From the NCBI GenBank assembly GCA_038380795.1, contig CM076260.1:82621843-82685842 (forward strand): a DNA stretch of 64,000 nucleotides, read 5' to 3'. This DNA comes from Pyrocephalus nanus (Eukaryota; Chordata; Aves; Passeriformes; Tyrannidae). Below are positions 12,925 to 25,644 of the stretch, piece after piece (the stretch's first letter is position 1; the number at the start of each line of letters is the position of its first letter). The notes beneath the pieces were generated by a model. The model had not been told where the DNA came from. It saw nothing but the letters and a program-made list of their open reading frames with translations, and made no database searches. The position numbers and the translations under genes are program-made.

Positions 12925-14490
12925 GCAAATATTAACTATTAATGCTAGGTGGCATTTGTAAAATATTGCAAGATCAGGGTACCTATCATATTTGTCCGTT
13001 ACATCCCAGCCTACTGCAACACGAGGAACTAGGTTAATATGCCAGTTCTGCTGCTGACTTTTTATGTGGAAAATGTTAGTAGGTCATTGAATTGCCACTT
13101 TTTTTTTTTCTTTTCTTTTCAGCTGAAGTGCAAAAAGAGCCTTAGAAAGCAAGTGTAAATCAACATGTTCACACTGTTAGTCTCTGGGAAAGCCTTTTAA
13201 GGAACAGGGCTGAATCTCACCTGTATCTATTCAGTCAGCTTCCAGCTGGTAAAAAAAAAAAAAAAAAAAAAAGGCATTAAGAGCAGTTGATTCTGCTGCT
13301 CATAGAAAAACTTTAGTCAAAGGAATGCTGACAGAGTTACAGTCCTGGCTAAGTGACCAAGCAGGCTGACAGTACCTCCTAAGGAAGTATCAGTAGAAGT
13401 TTTAACACAGGGAGGGTCCTGGCTGATGCTGTTTGCTAGGATTTCTCTCAATGTTGAACTGCCTGCTGCTGATAAATGGGTACTTCAGAAAAGGAATCCT
13501 ATGTTATCTCCAGTGAGAGTTTGGATGAAGCATTGCACTGGCTGGTTTACATGGCAATGAGGAAGCCTGGTCCAATGCCAGGCTTGATGGAAAGCTCTTA
13601 TGCACATACATGTTTATACTCTGGTTTGCAACAAGTGACTGAGGGAGCCAATGCCTAGGATCAGGTTTGTTTCCCTTGGTGGGAGCACAGCAGTAACATT
13701 CAATGTGCTTCTTGTCTCATTGCTATTGCTTCACTGTCTGAGAAGACCAACAGAACAGGCTAGTTTATGGACCTGCTTTTACCTCCATTTCTGCCTGCAC
13801 TGTTATTCATGAGGTGGGAACACAAGGCAGCTTACGCAAATCTTCCACTGTGTAAATCATCCCGGCCCTAAAACTGAATGCTAAAATGCAACTTGTAAGT
13901 AAGCACACCTAAAACTGATCTTGAGGTGGAATTACTGCACTGCACTGAAACGGTTTTGTTAAGAGTGCAATCCGGTATTGGCTTGAGGCATTTTCATCTG
14001 TTACTTTATTTGTAAGAAAAAGAAAACATGGTAATAGTGCTAGCAAACATCAGAGCAAAACAATTTCATAGGGTGATTATACAGCAGAGTTCTGGAAACC
14101 TTCTGTCTACTGCAGCTCCTAGATATTAACACAAGCAGCAGACTAAACATTTGTACCTTGTTTGTACTGCCAGCTGACAAATGAAGGTAATTAATGGGCA
14201 GCTATAAGGTGAAAGAGTCTGGAAAATACCAAAACTCCTAGTACTGAAATACACTGATGCCAGAATATTGATTTAATTGCATTGCTGTTGCTAAGTAATC
14301 TTCCTTAGTTTTACATTATGCATTGATGTTTACAGCTTATTATTTTTTATTATTTCTTCTCTATCAAATTTTCCCTTTGAACATTTGGTTCTAGATGGAC
14401 ATTAGACAAAAAGACATATCCTATATCAAGTGCAGTTATCCAAGTCAATAGGTAATAGGACTTGACACTTGTCAGGTTTTTTTGAAGTTA
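12925..14490. other. Unique-looking sequence with a poly(A) run
   Basis: Apart from A22 at 13251 nothing is recognisable. A 60-codon plus-strand frame at 13476-13658 has acceptable composition but no splice framing. Confidence 0.5.
13251..13272. repeat. Poly(A) run, 22 bases
   Basis: Uninterrupted A22 after ccagctggt. I looked upstream for a retroposed gene or LINE body and saw none. Confidence 0.95.
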
Positions 14491-14494
14491 GGTT

Positions 14495-14659
14495 TCAATT
14501 TCCTTTTTTGGGTAACATGGACTCTGGTAGTGGGTAATTACAATGCATACACTTAGTGAAATTGAAATCAATGACATCTTTCTCTTTGGGGAAACTGCCA
14601 ATATAGGCAAAAAAAGATTTTCCAAATACTCTTTTGGAGGTGGCCAATACTAAATGAAA
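14495..14659 (-). CDS. Candidate exon or chance frame after a strong 3' splice site
   Basis: Minus-strand acatcttttgctttccag ends at 14660 and is followed by a 54-codon open frame (FHLVLATSKRVFG...) to a TGA at 14495. No good 5' splice site lies inside the frame. It could be a terminal exon or coincidence. Confidence 0.18.
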   Translation of the reverse strand, partial: FHLVLATSKRVFGKSFFAYIGSFPKEKDVIDFNFTKCMHCNYPLPESMLPKKGN

Positions 14660-14959
14660 CTGGAAAGCAAAAGATGTAACACTGTATAGCACTTACTTTA
14701 CTGTGGGCTGATTACTTTCTCTAAAATCCATAGTCATGTAAGGTGAACTCACTGTATTTGGCCCTAACTGTAGAGTTTCTTCCTAATTCACAGTTCTCTG
14801 CAGGCCACTCAGGACATCTGCTCTTCGGTGGAATCAGGAAATGCACACTCCAGATTCAGCTTTCAAGTCAGTTTTGTTAGAAAACATACTGAAAGGCTAT
14901 CAACTTATAGCTTTTTAGGTACAGAAAATGACAACCATAGTTTGTAGTAAAAAGGGATG

Positions 14960-15255
14960 GCTATAATGGTCTGGCCTGACCTGACCTCCTGCCTACCCTG
15001 TCTGGCAATTCCCATGGCCCAAAAAGTTCAGTAAAAATATGTTTTTATGAAGACAAAGAGTTCAAATTTAAGGAGTGCAAAACATGCTGAGTTTTCCATG
15101 CCTGTGGTAAACTGCTCCAGTAGTTACATACCTCAGTGTTAAAAATATATTTTATTTCTTGTTGTAAATTTGCTGATTTAAACTTCAACCACCATATTTC
15201 ACTATCCCTATGCCTTTATACTAGACACTCTTCAATCTGCCCTTAGTACTCATAA
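14960..15255 (-). mobile_element. Ancient CR1/L3-type LINE 3' end
   Basis: The plus-strand order ctgacctcctgcctaccctg, then taaactgctccagtagttac (about 15109), cagtgttaaaaatatattt (about 15133) and the attt-rich block with tatgcctttatactagac (about 15209) follows the reverse complement of the 3' region of old CR1/L3 elements shared by reptiles and birds. There the phrases read as 'gacctcctg', 'ttgttccagtggttaattac' and 'ctgttaaaaattt'. The copy is heavily diverged with no reading frame. Recognition rests on remembered consensus phrases, so boundaries are approximate. Confidence 0.55.
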
Positions 15256-15259
15256 AAAA

Positions 15260-16355
15260 CATACTGTGTGTGGGGTGGGATGAAAGATACGAGCAAAACT
15301 AAAAGGCAAAGGATTTGCTTTCTCCAGTTTTCCAGGAAAGACATAAAAATACATGCTACATTAGTTGCTACATTTTATCACCCCCAAGAGAGCTTTCTGA
15401 TACTATGCCAATATGAACACTTTATTAGATTAATCCGTATGAATGTTATAATGCTTTCGCCTGCACAGCATTTTCCTCATGGTTTTATGGAGCGATTTTT
15501 AAGAAAAAAATTTACATCCCACTTCAGAAAAGTCACAGGCCTTTGTATCAGTCCATTGCCTTGCACAGGGGAAGCTTAACATTACTCTCTAGAAGGCTAT
15601 TTCTTAGAACAAAACCGTGAGGTGTGCACATCTAGGCTCTGTGGCAGGTTCTAGTTTTCATTCATGAATGGGACTTGGGCTGCATTTCGGCCATTGTAGC
15701 ATAATGGTAAAATCAATTCCTCAATATTATAAAAGTAATTCCTGTCCTAGGAACTTTTTTTTTTTTTTTTTTGGTCTTATAAAGGAGAAAGCTCATTGCT
15801 GGTAGCCCTTGTGATCAGTGAGAGGTGCAGTGATGAATGCTTTAGCCGAGTTCCAAAATGGTGGCAGCACTCCCCTGGCACATACCAGTGACTGAACGGA
15901 AAGGCCTCACAATGCCAGGCTGATAGGAAAGGGACTGCAATTCAGTAAAATGATCAAACATGGTTCAGAGGAGACTTAATCTCTTCAGCCTTCTCTTCCC
16001 ACCCCTCCAGTTGCTGGCTGCTCATCTCCTTTCTTACACCTGCTCTGGCACACTCTGGGCCCTGCTATGTTCTAATTTAATTCACTAGAATGAAAGATAA
16101 CTATACCATTCCTCATTGTGTGTTTTTTGGATGGGTTTTTTTGCCATTTTAGCTAATGGAATTGGCACATGAGGGCTCTGGCAAGTGCCAGCACTAGCCT
16201 GTCCATGAGGAGGGGAGAGGAGGCAGGTGAACACACACTCTGCCTTTGGTAGCAGCAAGCTTTTCATCAGCCTGCTGTCCCTTTTTAAACCATACTCTTC
16301 AGTTTTAATCAGGATGTGATAAATACGTGTAATACCTTGAAATTAAGAGACCTGC
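15260..16355. other. Unique-looking sequence, no gene
   Basis: Follows the old CR1/L3 3' end. Holds a 103-codon plus-strand frame (15268-15579) without motifs and T18 at 15755. The phrase tgtagcataatggtaaaa at about 15695 faintly resembles a tRNA or MIR 5' end but is not supported further. Confidence 0.5.
15755..15772. repeat. Poly(T) run, 18 bases
   Basis: Uninterrupted T18. It could mark the end of a minus-strand retroposed copy, but nothing to its right is recognisable. Confidence 0.95.
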
Positions 16356-16359
16356 CATG

Positions 16360-16915
16360 GATCCAAAAGGCAGCAGAGTGGTGGGAGCCTGGAGAAGCTG
16401 GGCCTTTGCGAAGCAAGGAGATAGGGAGAGCCAAGGGTTTCCCTCAGGCCTCCTGCTCTTTCCGTGAGAGACCTGTGCGTATCGCTCGCCCCTTCCTGAG
16501 GTGAAGCAGAGGCAGCTCCAGAACAGTCCCACACAAAGCAGTAAGAATATTTTAGCTTGAGGGTTTGTTTTTCTTTTCTCCTTTGAATCATTTGTTTCTG
16601 AATGCCGTGGATGTTTACTGGGGAACAATAAGGGCTTTGCTCCTGAGGCACTGCTGCTGCACAGCTCATGGTGGTGAATGTGCTGAGCCCAGCAGGCTCC
16701 AGCAAAGTCCTGTGTGCCAGCAATGGGAGCTGCTTTTTACCACACAGTAAAAAGCCAAAATTTCTGTGCACACGCCCATCAGATCTGCAAATGGACATGT
16801 GAGAGAGGAACGTTGTTCAGGCCTCATGGCTGGTAAGCCGACAGCTCTAACATCACACAGGGTCCGAGGTGCTCTGTCAGCATGTCTGGATTTAGTAGTT
16901 GATTCCAGCCACAAG
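16360..16915. other. Local GC- and CpG-rich segment
   Basis: GC content is visibly higher than the neighbouring sequence. About ten CpGs occur in 555 bases, including three within 16 bases near 16477-16492 (gcgtatcgctcgcc). Several overlapping frames on both strands (up to 151 codons on the minus strand, 16343-16798) arise from the higher GC. No TATA box, no recognised gene and no known repeat. A plus-strand 5' splice-site-like ctg then gtaagc occurs at about 16829. It could be a regulatory element, a non-coding first exon or the remains of an LTR. Confidence 0.45.
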
Positions 16916-16919
16916 TAAA

Positions 16920-19900
16920 TAAACTTTAGACATTGATTCAGACTTTAGGTAGTTACTTTTGTCTTATGTTTATAACATATACACACTGGTCAAAGAAGTT
17001 AACCAGTAACAGGAGTTACTACAAGAAAAAAGAAACACGTAGTTGTGTGACATAAATTACTCCAAAAACATTCCATGCTATACAGGTAGCTTTTGCAAAA
17101 GACTGTCAGATTGGATCATGAAAGTAGAAATCATCTACGTAAACTGCAGTATACTTTTCTGTGTGTCTTCTTGCTCTTGGTCTGTTGCTATCACATGCTT
17201 AAATTGAAGACCTATTTCTGAGCATTTTTCGTTTTCTCCCTACTCTCTTTTGTGCTGATATTTGTTTTATGTCAGTCTGTTGTTTCCATGTTTTTGGGGT
17301 AAAAATCTTTATTATCATTCACTGTCACTTGATATTTTCATAGATCTTTGGGCATATTTAAAAGTGTCTATAACCACAATTTTGTTGTATCAAAGTCCTA
17401 ATTATAATATCCTACACAGATATTTTGATACAGTATAGTAGCTCTAAGTCACATGTAAAATGGGACTTCAGCTCTGTGGGTCTGATGATGAAACAAACCA
17501 TGAAAATAAAGTTGAAGAAAACAATAAATGAGAGAGAATACTGTCCTTATGGCACTTTAGACGACAAAAAGACTGGGTTTTGCTTACAGATCTAAGTCCT
17601 TACCCTTCCTTGTGCCCTGATGTACTCAGTGCCCTTTTCACCAGAGCACTGCTGCTCTCACAGTGCATGTTTTGCTAGTATTTGCAAATCACCTCCATAT
17701 GGTTTGTAATGATTTCTAAAAGGAGAAGTATCAGAGTATTATACTTTAAATCCAAATTTATCTCTATTAAATGGAAAATGAACATTTTAAACCCAAGAGC
17801 TGCTTGTGAGCAATCAGAGGTTAGGTAACATTTATTTAAAATATTATTTTCAAAGCAATGACATTTTTTATTTTTCTAAATTGAAGAGTATGTATATGAC
17901 TACTTTAGGATGTCATGTCAAAGTAATGAGAGCATCTCTGACTGGACAGACATTAAATAAAAAGACCATGCTGATGGAGAATCAGGGCTGTTGTAGCAAG
18001 TCAAACAACTCTATGAGGTTCTGGCAGGCCTGCCTGCACAAGGCTCGTGTGAGCTGGGTTTGGTTTGGTAATCATAGAAGCTAAAAATTGATAATTCTTT
18101 TCATTTGTTATATTCTCAGACTTTAGCATATGTGTTTCAAGGTTTTATCCACAGTCACAAAGGACATAAACATAAGGGCAAGAAAGGGAAAAGTGCAGCT
18201 AATATGATATAGGAAATTACTCCAGGACTTGGGGCTTGAAGCACCCTTCATATATGGAAGGACTTTTGACAAAAGTTACAAGAGTTGGCAGTACTGGTGA
18301 CTTTGCAGGCATTGCTCTTTACCTACCTCTGTTGTTCTTAGCTAATATTGCTATTACCAAGTGGGTAATGTGGTAGGGAAATGGATTCTAAAGAAATGCG
18401 GGTTGTAAATGGCTACTGCTTCTACACTACAAGGGCAGCACTTGTGCACAAAGTCCTGCATATACTTCAGTTTTCAGGCTGAGCCACAAACATTTGCTGT
18501 GTATATCCTTACCAGTGGTTTTGTAGCCTTTTCCATGTGCTGAGTATGTTTCTAGGATACTTTATCTTTCACAGCGTTACATGAGTCTTAATTTATGATT
18601 CGCTTGCTCTTCTAATTCTTTGGAAAAGAAATGTAGTCACCAGCATAGATATTTTAATGCTATACGCTTCTATACTAATTCTACAATTTTAAAAGGCTCA
18701 GTAAATGATTTGGACCTTTCAAGTAGTCTCTGATTCCCATCTCTGACTTGTGTCTGTTTTTTCTTACATGTTCCAATGAGCGCAGTGTATAACCATATAC
18801 AGAAACTGTGATTTGTCTCTTGCCATTAGTGGAGTAAATAATGGATAAAATTATCTAACTACTTGTACACACTTGCATTTAAAAACATGAACAACTCTTC
18901 TAGTCACAATAGTTCCTCTGCTGCAACTTGTAGAAAGTTGGGTAGGAAAGGAGGAAAAGGATATAGCAGGGCATTTATCATGTCATGCCTGCCCTGCTTT
19001 TGTGTTCTTCCAAAGTAATCCACTACCCCATGCTGGCAGAGATGGCTTTCTGTGCTAAGGAAACAGTGGATCTGACTCAGTATATCCATTCTTGTGCTTA
19101 AGGATTGAGGGCATTCTGGCCCTTGAAGAGACCTTTTAAATACCAGAAGAAATATTGACTGCACAGTTAATCTGAAGGAGTTAAGTTTAATTTAGTTTCT
19201 TTTACAAAATGCTTCTTAAAGGCTTTTCTGTTTGCTCATCTTTACTGGATCTTAAACAGAGACATTGTGTTGCTATGGAAAATAGTGAGCAAGCAATAAC
19301 AAATGCTTCCTGACATGGAAGCAAAGCACCCTGCTAACCATCAGCCATACAGACATGACTGAGACTGGAAAAGAAAGCATGGGGGGAAAATATGAACCCA
19401 GTTCCAGCTTTCATTCTGTCCTTAAGAGAAATACAACCTCATTTTCTTCCACAGCACAGTGGCATTCATGTGATCTTGGAGAAGGGTCATTTGCTGATGG
19501 CAATTTCATTATTTGAGGATACCCGCCACACTAATGAGTATCAGTCTGAAACAAGAGATTTTGAAAAGCCTTGCCTGAGTGTTGCCCTTCACATATGCCC
19601 ATCTTATACAAAGCCAAAAAGAATAAGGGATTTTTCTTCCATGATTTTCTGAGTTCCAAGAAATCGCTTCATGAGCCATATGCGGGAATATAATACCTTC
19701 AATCCAGTCAGACTTTGTCTTTCCTCCAGACTCTGAAAGCATAGGAGAGATATAAATTAGAAAAATTTGACATTGGCCTTGATCTTTGCTTTGCCACCTA
19801 GAATGTTTTCCAGGGTCAGCCTTGAAATTCAACACACCACCATTCTGTTGGAATAAAGCAAAAGTGGCACAGTAGAGCTATTTTATTTTTAAAAATATGA

Positions 19901-22900
19901 CTGCTGTACCTTTTTTTTTTTTTAAATAGTCACAAAGGACCCAATCTTTTTTTAAACAACAGAATCTTTTCATTCCAAAGTCTCTGCTTTTTTTCCATCT
20001 ATCTGCAGGGGTTTTTTTAATAGTGTTCTTGACTAAGCAGAGTTCCAGTCAATATTCATACAAAGTACTGAAGTTGACATAGTAGGTCTTTGTTTCAAAG
20101 AACTGTTTGTGTTGTGACAGGCAAAAAACAGACCAGTTGCACTGTTGTTTTTACTGAAGACAGGCAAAACTAGGACAAATCCTATAGGACTCATTCAAGC
20201 AAAATTCCAAGAGAAATTTTGCCTCAATTCATCTAAGAACATTCAGAAATGAAATTTAGCGGTTACATATTTTTCACTATGTACTCTAAAAAGCTCAGAT
20301 CATCCTTTTTGCAGCTGCTGCTCATGCATGATTCAGAAATGTCTAATTCAAATATAACATAAATGTAAAAACTTAGCAAAAATATTCATCAGAAATTCCA
20401 TTATTGTAGAGTTCCAAGTATATGTGAGATGAAACCTAGCAAATAAAAAATTCCCCACTAGCTGAAATTAGGCTATTTTTTCTTAACAATTAATAGTAAG
20501 CAAGATAGTCTGAAAAGTGCTCATTGCTTTGTGAACTTACCTGCAGCAGCAACTGAACCTCATCAGTCTCCCTGAATCAGCAACATACCTATTTATCCAA
20601 AAAATTAAATAATAAAATCTAGAGCTTTAATTTTTTTAGTCTTTTTCTAGTTCTACTTGGTCATGTAAATGAGTAGCTGACTTTACTGATTTCTTTCTTC
20701 TATCAGGAGGCAGCATTATTTTGTAAAAAGTGCAGTAATCCTCCCATGTACATAAATTTTTTTGTAATACATCCTCATTTCATCTCAATTTTTCAAGAAT
20801 TTTAACATATTCAAAGCACATTCAGGTGGTATATGGGCCTTAGTACCCACAATGTTTATTTATTGACCTAATTTCAGCTGCCTGAAGCTGACAAGGTCTT
20901 GGCATATACCCATGGTTCTGCTTTGAGTCAGTACAGGAAACACTGGATTAATAAGAGACTTCTACCAATCTTTAGTCATCACTCTATATGTAAACAGAAA
21001 CATTTTCCAATGAGTAATTTAGACGACATTCAAGTTTATAAGCTTGACTCCTTGAATTTTTTTCCTGCACCAGAAAAATAAATTAAGCATCATTACTTAC
21101 CAGGAAGGAAGTGTACCTGCAACACAGCAAGATGATCCTGAAGAGAAAGTATCGTAGACTTCTCTGGACATCAAAACCATGCAATAATATTTTACTTCTC
21201 CCCTGGTAGGGAATCAAAGAGAGGTACTCCAGTTCAAACCACATCACAGCTGAAGTGTCCAAAGAGAATCTAAAGTTTCAGATTCAGCCACTGCTATGTA
21301 AAACAATGCCACAGCAACATTCCCATGTCAAAACCACAATTTTTATAGCCAGTTGAATGGCTGTTTCAGGCAGTGAGCAATCCCTTCAAATATATGCCTT
21401 ATTCCAACTAAAACAGAGATACAGTGTCTATCTGTTCATGGAGAGTACTTAGCCTAGACTCTAATCTCTAGAAATTGGCATAATTTGAAGGCACTCAAGA
21501 GAACAAACACTCAAATTACAGACTGTTAAACTAGGAAATATGCTGGATTTCTACTGGCACACTTTGTTGGACACTTCTCTAGTTATGTGCAGTCCAAATA
21601 TAACTGCTTTGTGTATTAGTTTGAAGGTATTAAGGGGCACTTTTTCTATACGTGAACTGAGATAAGGGCTGTAGATCTAACTTGTAAAAACAAAAAGGGT
21701 GGGAGGCCTCAAGAGTATGCTTTCTAATCATGGGTATGGAAAGCTCTTCTATGGGTATACCATGATGGCTATAGGGACAGAGTTTTACATGAAGCAGGAG
21801 TAGAGACTGAATCTCTGATAATATCTTGAGCAAGGCTCCTACCTGGGAGAAGCCAAGTTTCTCATAAGTAAATATGATCACATTCTTTGGTACTGTGTTG
21901 TGTTTTAAAATGTTATTTTTAGCTGTCTCTTACAGTTTCCAAGGGCTAATTTCACTGTGAGCAAGCACACAACACCAGGACTCTCTTAGGATCCTATCCA
22001 CTATGTTTAGACATCCAAATGCCTTAAAATGAACCTGTCCTGAACAGAGAGAGTAAAAGATTTAACTTTATGCACTTTAAAAGAAAACTGAAACATTATC
22101 TCCTATCTAAAAATTCTTTATTTTTGCAAATCATATTTATCAGTATCCTTGACCCTTTTTGCCACAGGACATACCAGAACTCCAGTTTTAACTTGTCATG
22201 CTATCCTTTGTAGGACTGAAAACAAAGGATATTTGTCCCCAGTTTTCCTTACAGACAAAAAGATTTTAGTTAACTTTTTCAGTTAACTGTTCTCAAAGTG
22301 AATTAACTAAATTGGATACTGCAAAAAAAGTTGAACAAATTATTTACTTGGAAAGGATTTTCTTTACATCAGTTTAAACTCGCATCTCGAGCTGTACAGA
22401 CAAAAATACCTTTCTTGTGTAGATAGGATCTCTGAAAGCAAATATCAAGCAATGATGAAGAGTGTATTTTACTTTTAAAACCTCACAGTTTGGGAAAACC
22501 TCAATTAAAATTTTGGAAGGCTTTGAACTTCGTTGACTAGCACTCTTTGCACCATTTCTGGTGGAATTCGCATGGAAGCAAATAAAGGTTTCCCTATACT
22601 TTGGTTATCAGGGAAGGAATTCGTGGGCTGAATTTCCTTCACATAAAGCTGTGTTCCCAGTCCTCACACAAAACATCTATTGCTAGAAAAAAAGCTGTTT
22701 GGTGTTTCAGTAATTTTGAATAATTCAGCTCTCCACATTCTGGACTCTAGACCAATTTGAGATTTGAAACTGTGACACTTGAAGTAAAGTGATACAAATG
22801 GAATGACACGTGTGCCTTCCAAGATCTGGGGGCCTGTTGCCCTCCTGGTCCCTAGCTCATTCAGGAAATTATCTTTTTTATAGTTTTGACATTCTCATAT

Positions 22901-25035
22901 ACAAATGAAAATGCATAGTGTTTCCCTGACCTGACACTGAAATTCACACCAAAGGGAGCAGCAGGCTCAGAATGATATAAAGTGCTAAAGGAAACAAGGA
23001 TAATAATCTTGGATTTCATTTACTGTGCTTCTTTAAATCTTTGTTTGGCAACGTTTCTGTGGAAAAATAGAAGTTTAATTTTTCACATGTTTAACACCTG
23101 GTTAAACACCATGTAAACCCATGGTAGTGGCCAAATACACTTCATTAAGGGAAACTTGTGACTACTGTCCTAATGAAGTCCCAGATTTTTCTGTGTACTG
23201 TAATGAACTGATTTTCTAGAAGCTTTTTCAGTACAGCATCTGTCACAATTGCATGTGTCCAGATTAAATGAAATACATTTTATTGAAATAACCACCTCAG
23301 CTGTGATTGTTTATGTAATTTGAAAGTGTGTTTCTAATATTGCTGTTTGTAGGACAACAGAGGGTAAATATTTTACAAAGTAAAGCAAAAATATTGACAC
23401 TGAAAAAGAGGGGTTTTCTTGACACCTGTCAATATTTGGTCCTGTGGCTAATATATCCCCTCTTTTTTGACTTGCCTTGTGCACTAGGTAACTTTTGCCA
23501 GCACCTTGGAAGCATTCTGGCTTCATTACCGTTGCAAAGGGCTACAGGTCAAGTATCTTTTACCCTCCTTCTATCACCCCAGAGGTCAGAAGTTCATTTG
23601 CGTAGCTTTGGTGCAGTCTGCTTCAGTAACAATTGGTGAAACAAGATTGCCTTAAAGAAAGCAGTGCTAATTATATTAGAAACTATACAGAAGAATTAAA
23701 AGAAACAGAAATTGAGCATAAGAAACTTTCCTGTATCTGGCAGCTGCACAAAGTCTAGCTCACCAGGCTACAATCTCATAGTTATTACTGATATATTCAA
23801 GCACACTAGAAAAATGTATCAGTGCTTATCTGACCTTTCTTCTCATAACATGGTTCACAGATCTGTAGCAACAGGAACTTCAGCCAGCAGCAACTTCAGG
23901 GAAGAACAGTTCTGGCAGTCATGAGCAGCAGGGAAATGCTTCACCTTTTCAAGCTTCCTTCAGCTGAGAAAACTCCCTTGTTAGGATAACTGAAATCCAA
24001 TTTTGTCAGTGGCAGGTTGTGTTAAATATATTTCGAGGACACAAAACCCAAGCAGCTGTTTTGCCAACTGCAGAATGTGGCTAATTTCAGACACTGCTGA
24101 CAGCGTTTCCAAGCTTTGTGTGAAAATTCCAGCTTTTTGCTAGATATGCCAGCATATGCTGTCCTTATGAACTAATAAAAGGAAATCTTTAGCTTAGCCC
24201 ACACACACGCACTTTTGCATTTCTCTTTATGGAAGCTCCACTGATCAGTCACTTGGGAAATGCCTTCTCAAAGGAGAGAAACAGGATTATTATTTCAATA
24301 CAGTTGTTCAAAATTAGGTATATTGGATTTATGTATGTCTTCTGCAGACAAAGACTGCTGCCATAAGGAAGAAAACCGCACAGACTGGCTGATCAGTGTG
24401 CAGAATTTTATGTTCTTGTTGGTGCATTTTAGTCTTTAATAAAAAATGCAAGGATATTCTGCCACCAGATTGTCATTGCTTTTAAAATTGGACTTTGATG
24501 CCTCACCAAGAGTTCAACATGCCTTGAATTTCTTTAGTTGGTGACTGCAAGGGAAAAAAATGGTTGTCAGAATTAAGAGTCTCATTCTAGAAATCTGTCG
24601 ACTTGAGGTTCAGAAGTGTGTCACATTAAAGAAAAAGCAGTCACTTGGAAGCACAGATCATGGATGGGAAGTGTGAGAGCACCTTTAGCTTGCACAAGAC
24701 TTGAGTCTACTGGAAATTTTTCAGGATGTGAATGAGGTTGTGGCCTAGAAAATTCTTTAATACTGACACATGAACGAAACTGTTCAGGGCAGGGAAATCC
24801 ACCTCTAACACAGGGATGTGTTCATGTCCATCTCATTATATCAAACTGTCACATCTAGCACCAGCCTCTTACCTACTGAAGGAGCTGTGCTGTCTTTCCA
24901 GTGCCTGCTCTCAGAATTGAACTGCAGCAGTTTCTTCAAAATATCTCATTTCCCACTTGCACCAATTGTGAAAGCCCACCGTACATAACCAAAGCTGACA
25001 GGAGATGACAGCCACGCAGACAAAAGTGTGACATA
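16920..25035. other. Unique-looking sequence, no gene
   Basis: About 8 kb of AT-rich sequence. Longest frames are 83-108 codons, mutually overlapping and without motifs. Only the 37-base micro-exon candidate at 21101 and a 5' splice-site-like cttacc at about 20536 and 24869 (minus) were noted. No repeats recognised, but strongly diverged ones would be missed by eye. Confidence 0.5.
21101..21137 (-). CDS. Candidate 37-base micro-exon
   Basis: On the minus strand gatactttctcttcag is followed by 37 bases with no stop in any frame, then gtaagt. The splice signals are good, but the coding evidence is negligible because of the short length. Confidence 0.15.
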
Positions 25036-25039
25036 CACA

Positions 25040-25640
25040 GTGTTTTGAAAGAGGAGTGGAGGGCCAGAAGCGACAGCAAGGAAGAGCAGGGAAGAGAAAG
25101 TACGACAGCCTTAAGACAGATTGAAAGAAGAGAGGAGAGCCATGGAAACAAGGATGTCAGACAAAGAGTATGAAACTGAACACAGGGAATAGAAACTATT
25201 AATTCTATTTAGTTTAGGAAGGAGAGATTCAAAAACTTGGAAAAAGGAAGAACCTGGGAAAAAAAAAACATAGGAGAATGAGAGTGTTATGAAAGTGAGG
25301 TTAGAAGTGGTATAGAAAACCACTACAGAGGAAGCAGAGACAGCTAGAGGAGAATAGAGGCTAAGGCAAACATCACTAAATATGTGGAATGGGTAAGGAA
25401 GGGAGACTTTGTTTGAGACTTGAATTAACTGTGGACGAAAACAAAGAATAGAATAGAAACAGAGAATAAGGAAAATGTTCAGGTAATGATAAAGAAAAAA
25501 GGAATGTGAAAACACTAGGACATAGGGAAGAAGAGCAGACAAGAAAGGATACTCTAAAGCAATAAGGAGCATAAGCAAAAATAAAATAAAAAAAATCCAA
25601 ACTCAAAATAAGCCAAGGAAAAAAACCCAAACCACTTTCT
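25040..25640 (+). repeat. Long purine-rich (GA-rich) tract
   Basis: About 600 bases in which the plus strand is strongly biased to G and A (ggaagagcagggaagagaa, gaagaaaaaagg-type runs) but without a regular repeat unit. On the minus strand the C/T bias depletes stop codons and gives overlapping frames of 155, 146 and 71 codons rich in Leu, Ser, Phe and Tyr. These are composition artefacts and not proteins. It may derive from an ancient GA-rich simple repeat. Confidence 0.75.
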
Positions 25641-25644
25641 TGTC

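Noticed and set aside
15690..15740. Possible tRNA or MIR 5' end (tgtagcataatggtaaaa)
   Set aside because: Only one short phrase fits; no second promoter box or stem pairing follows.
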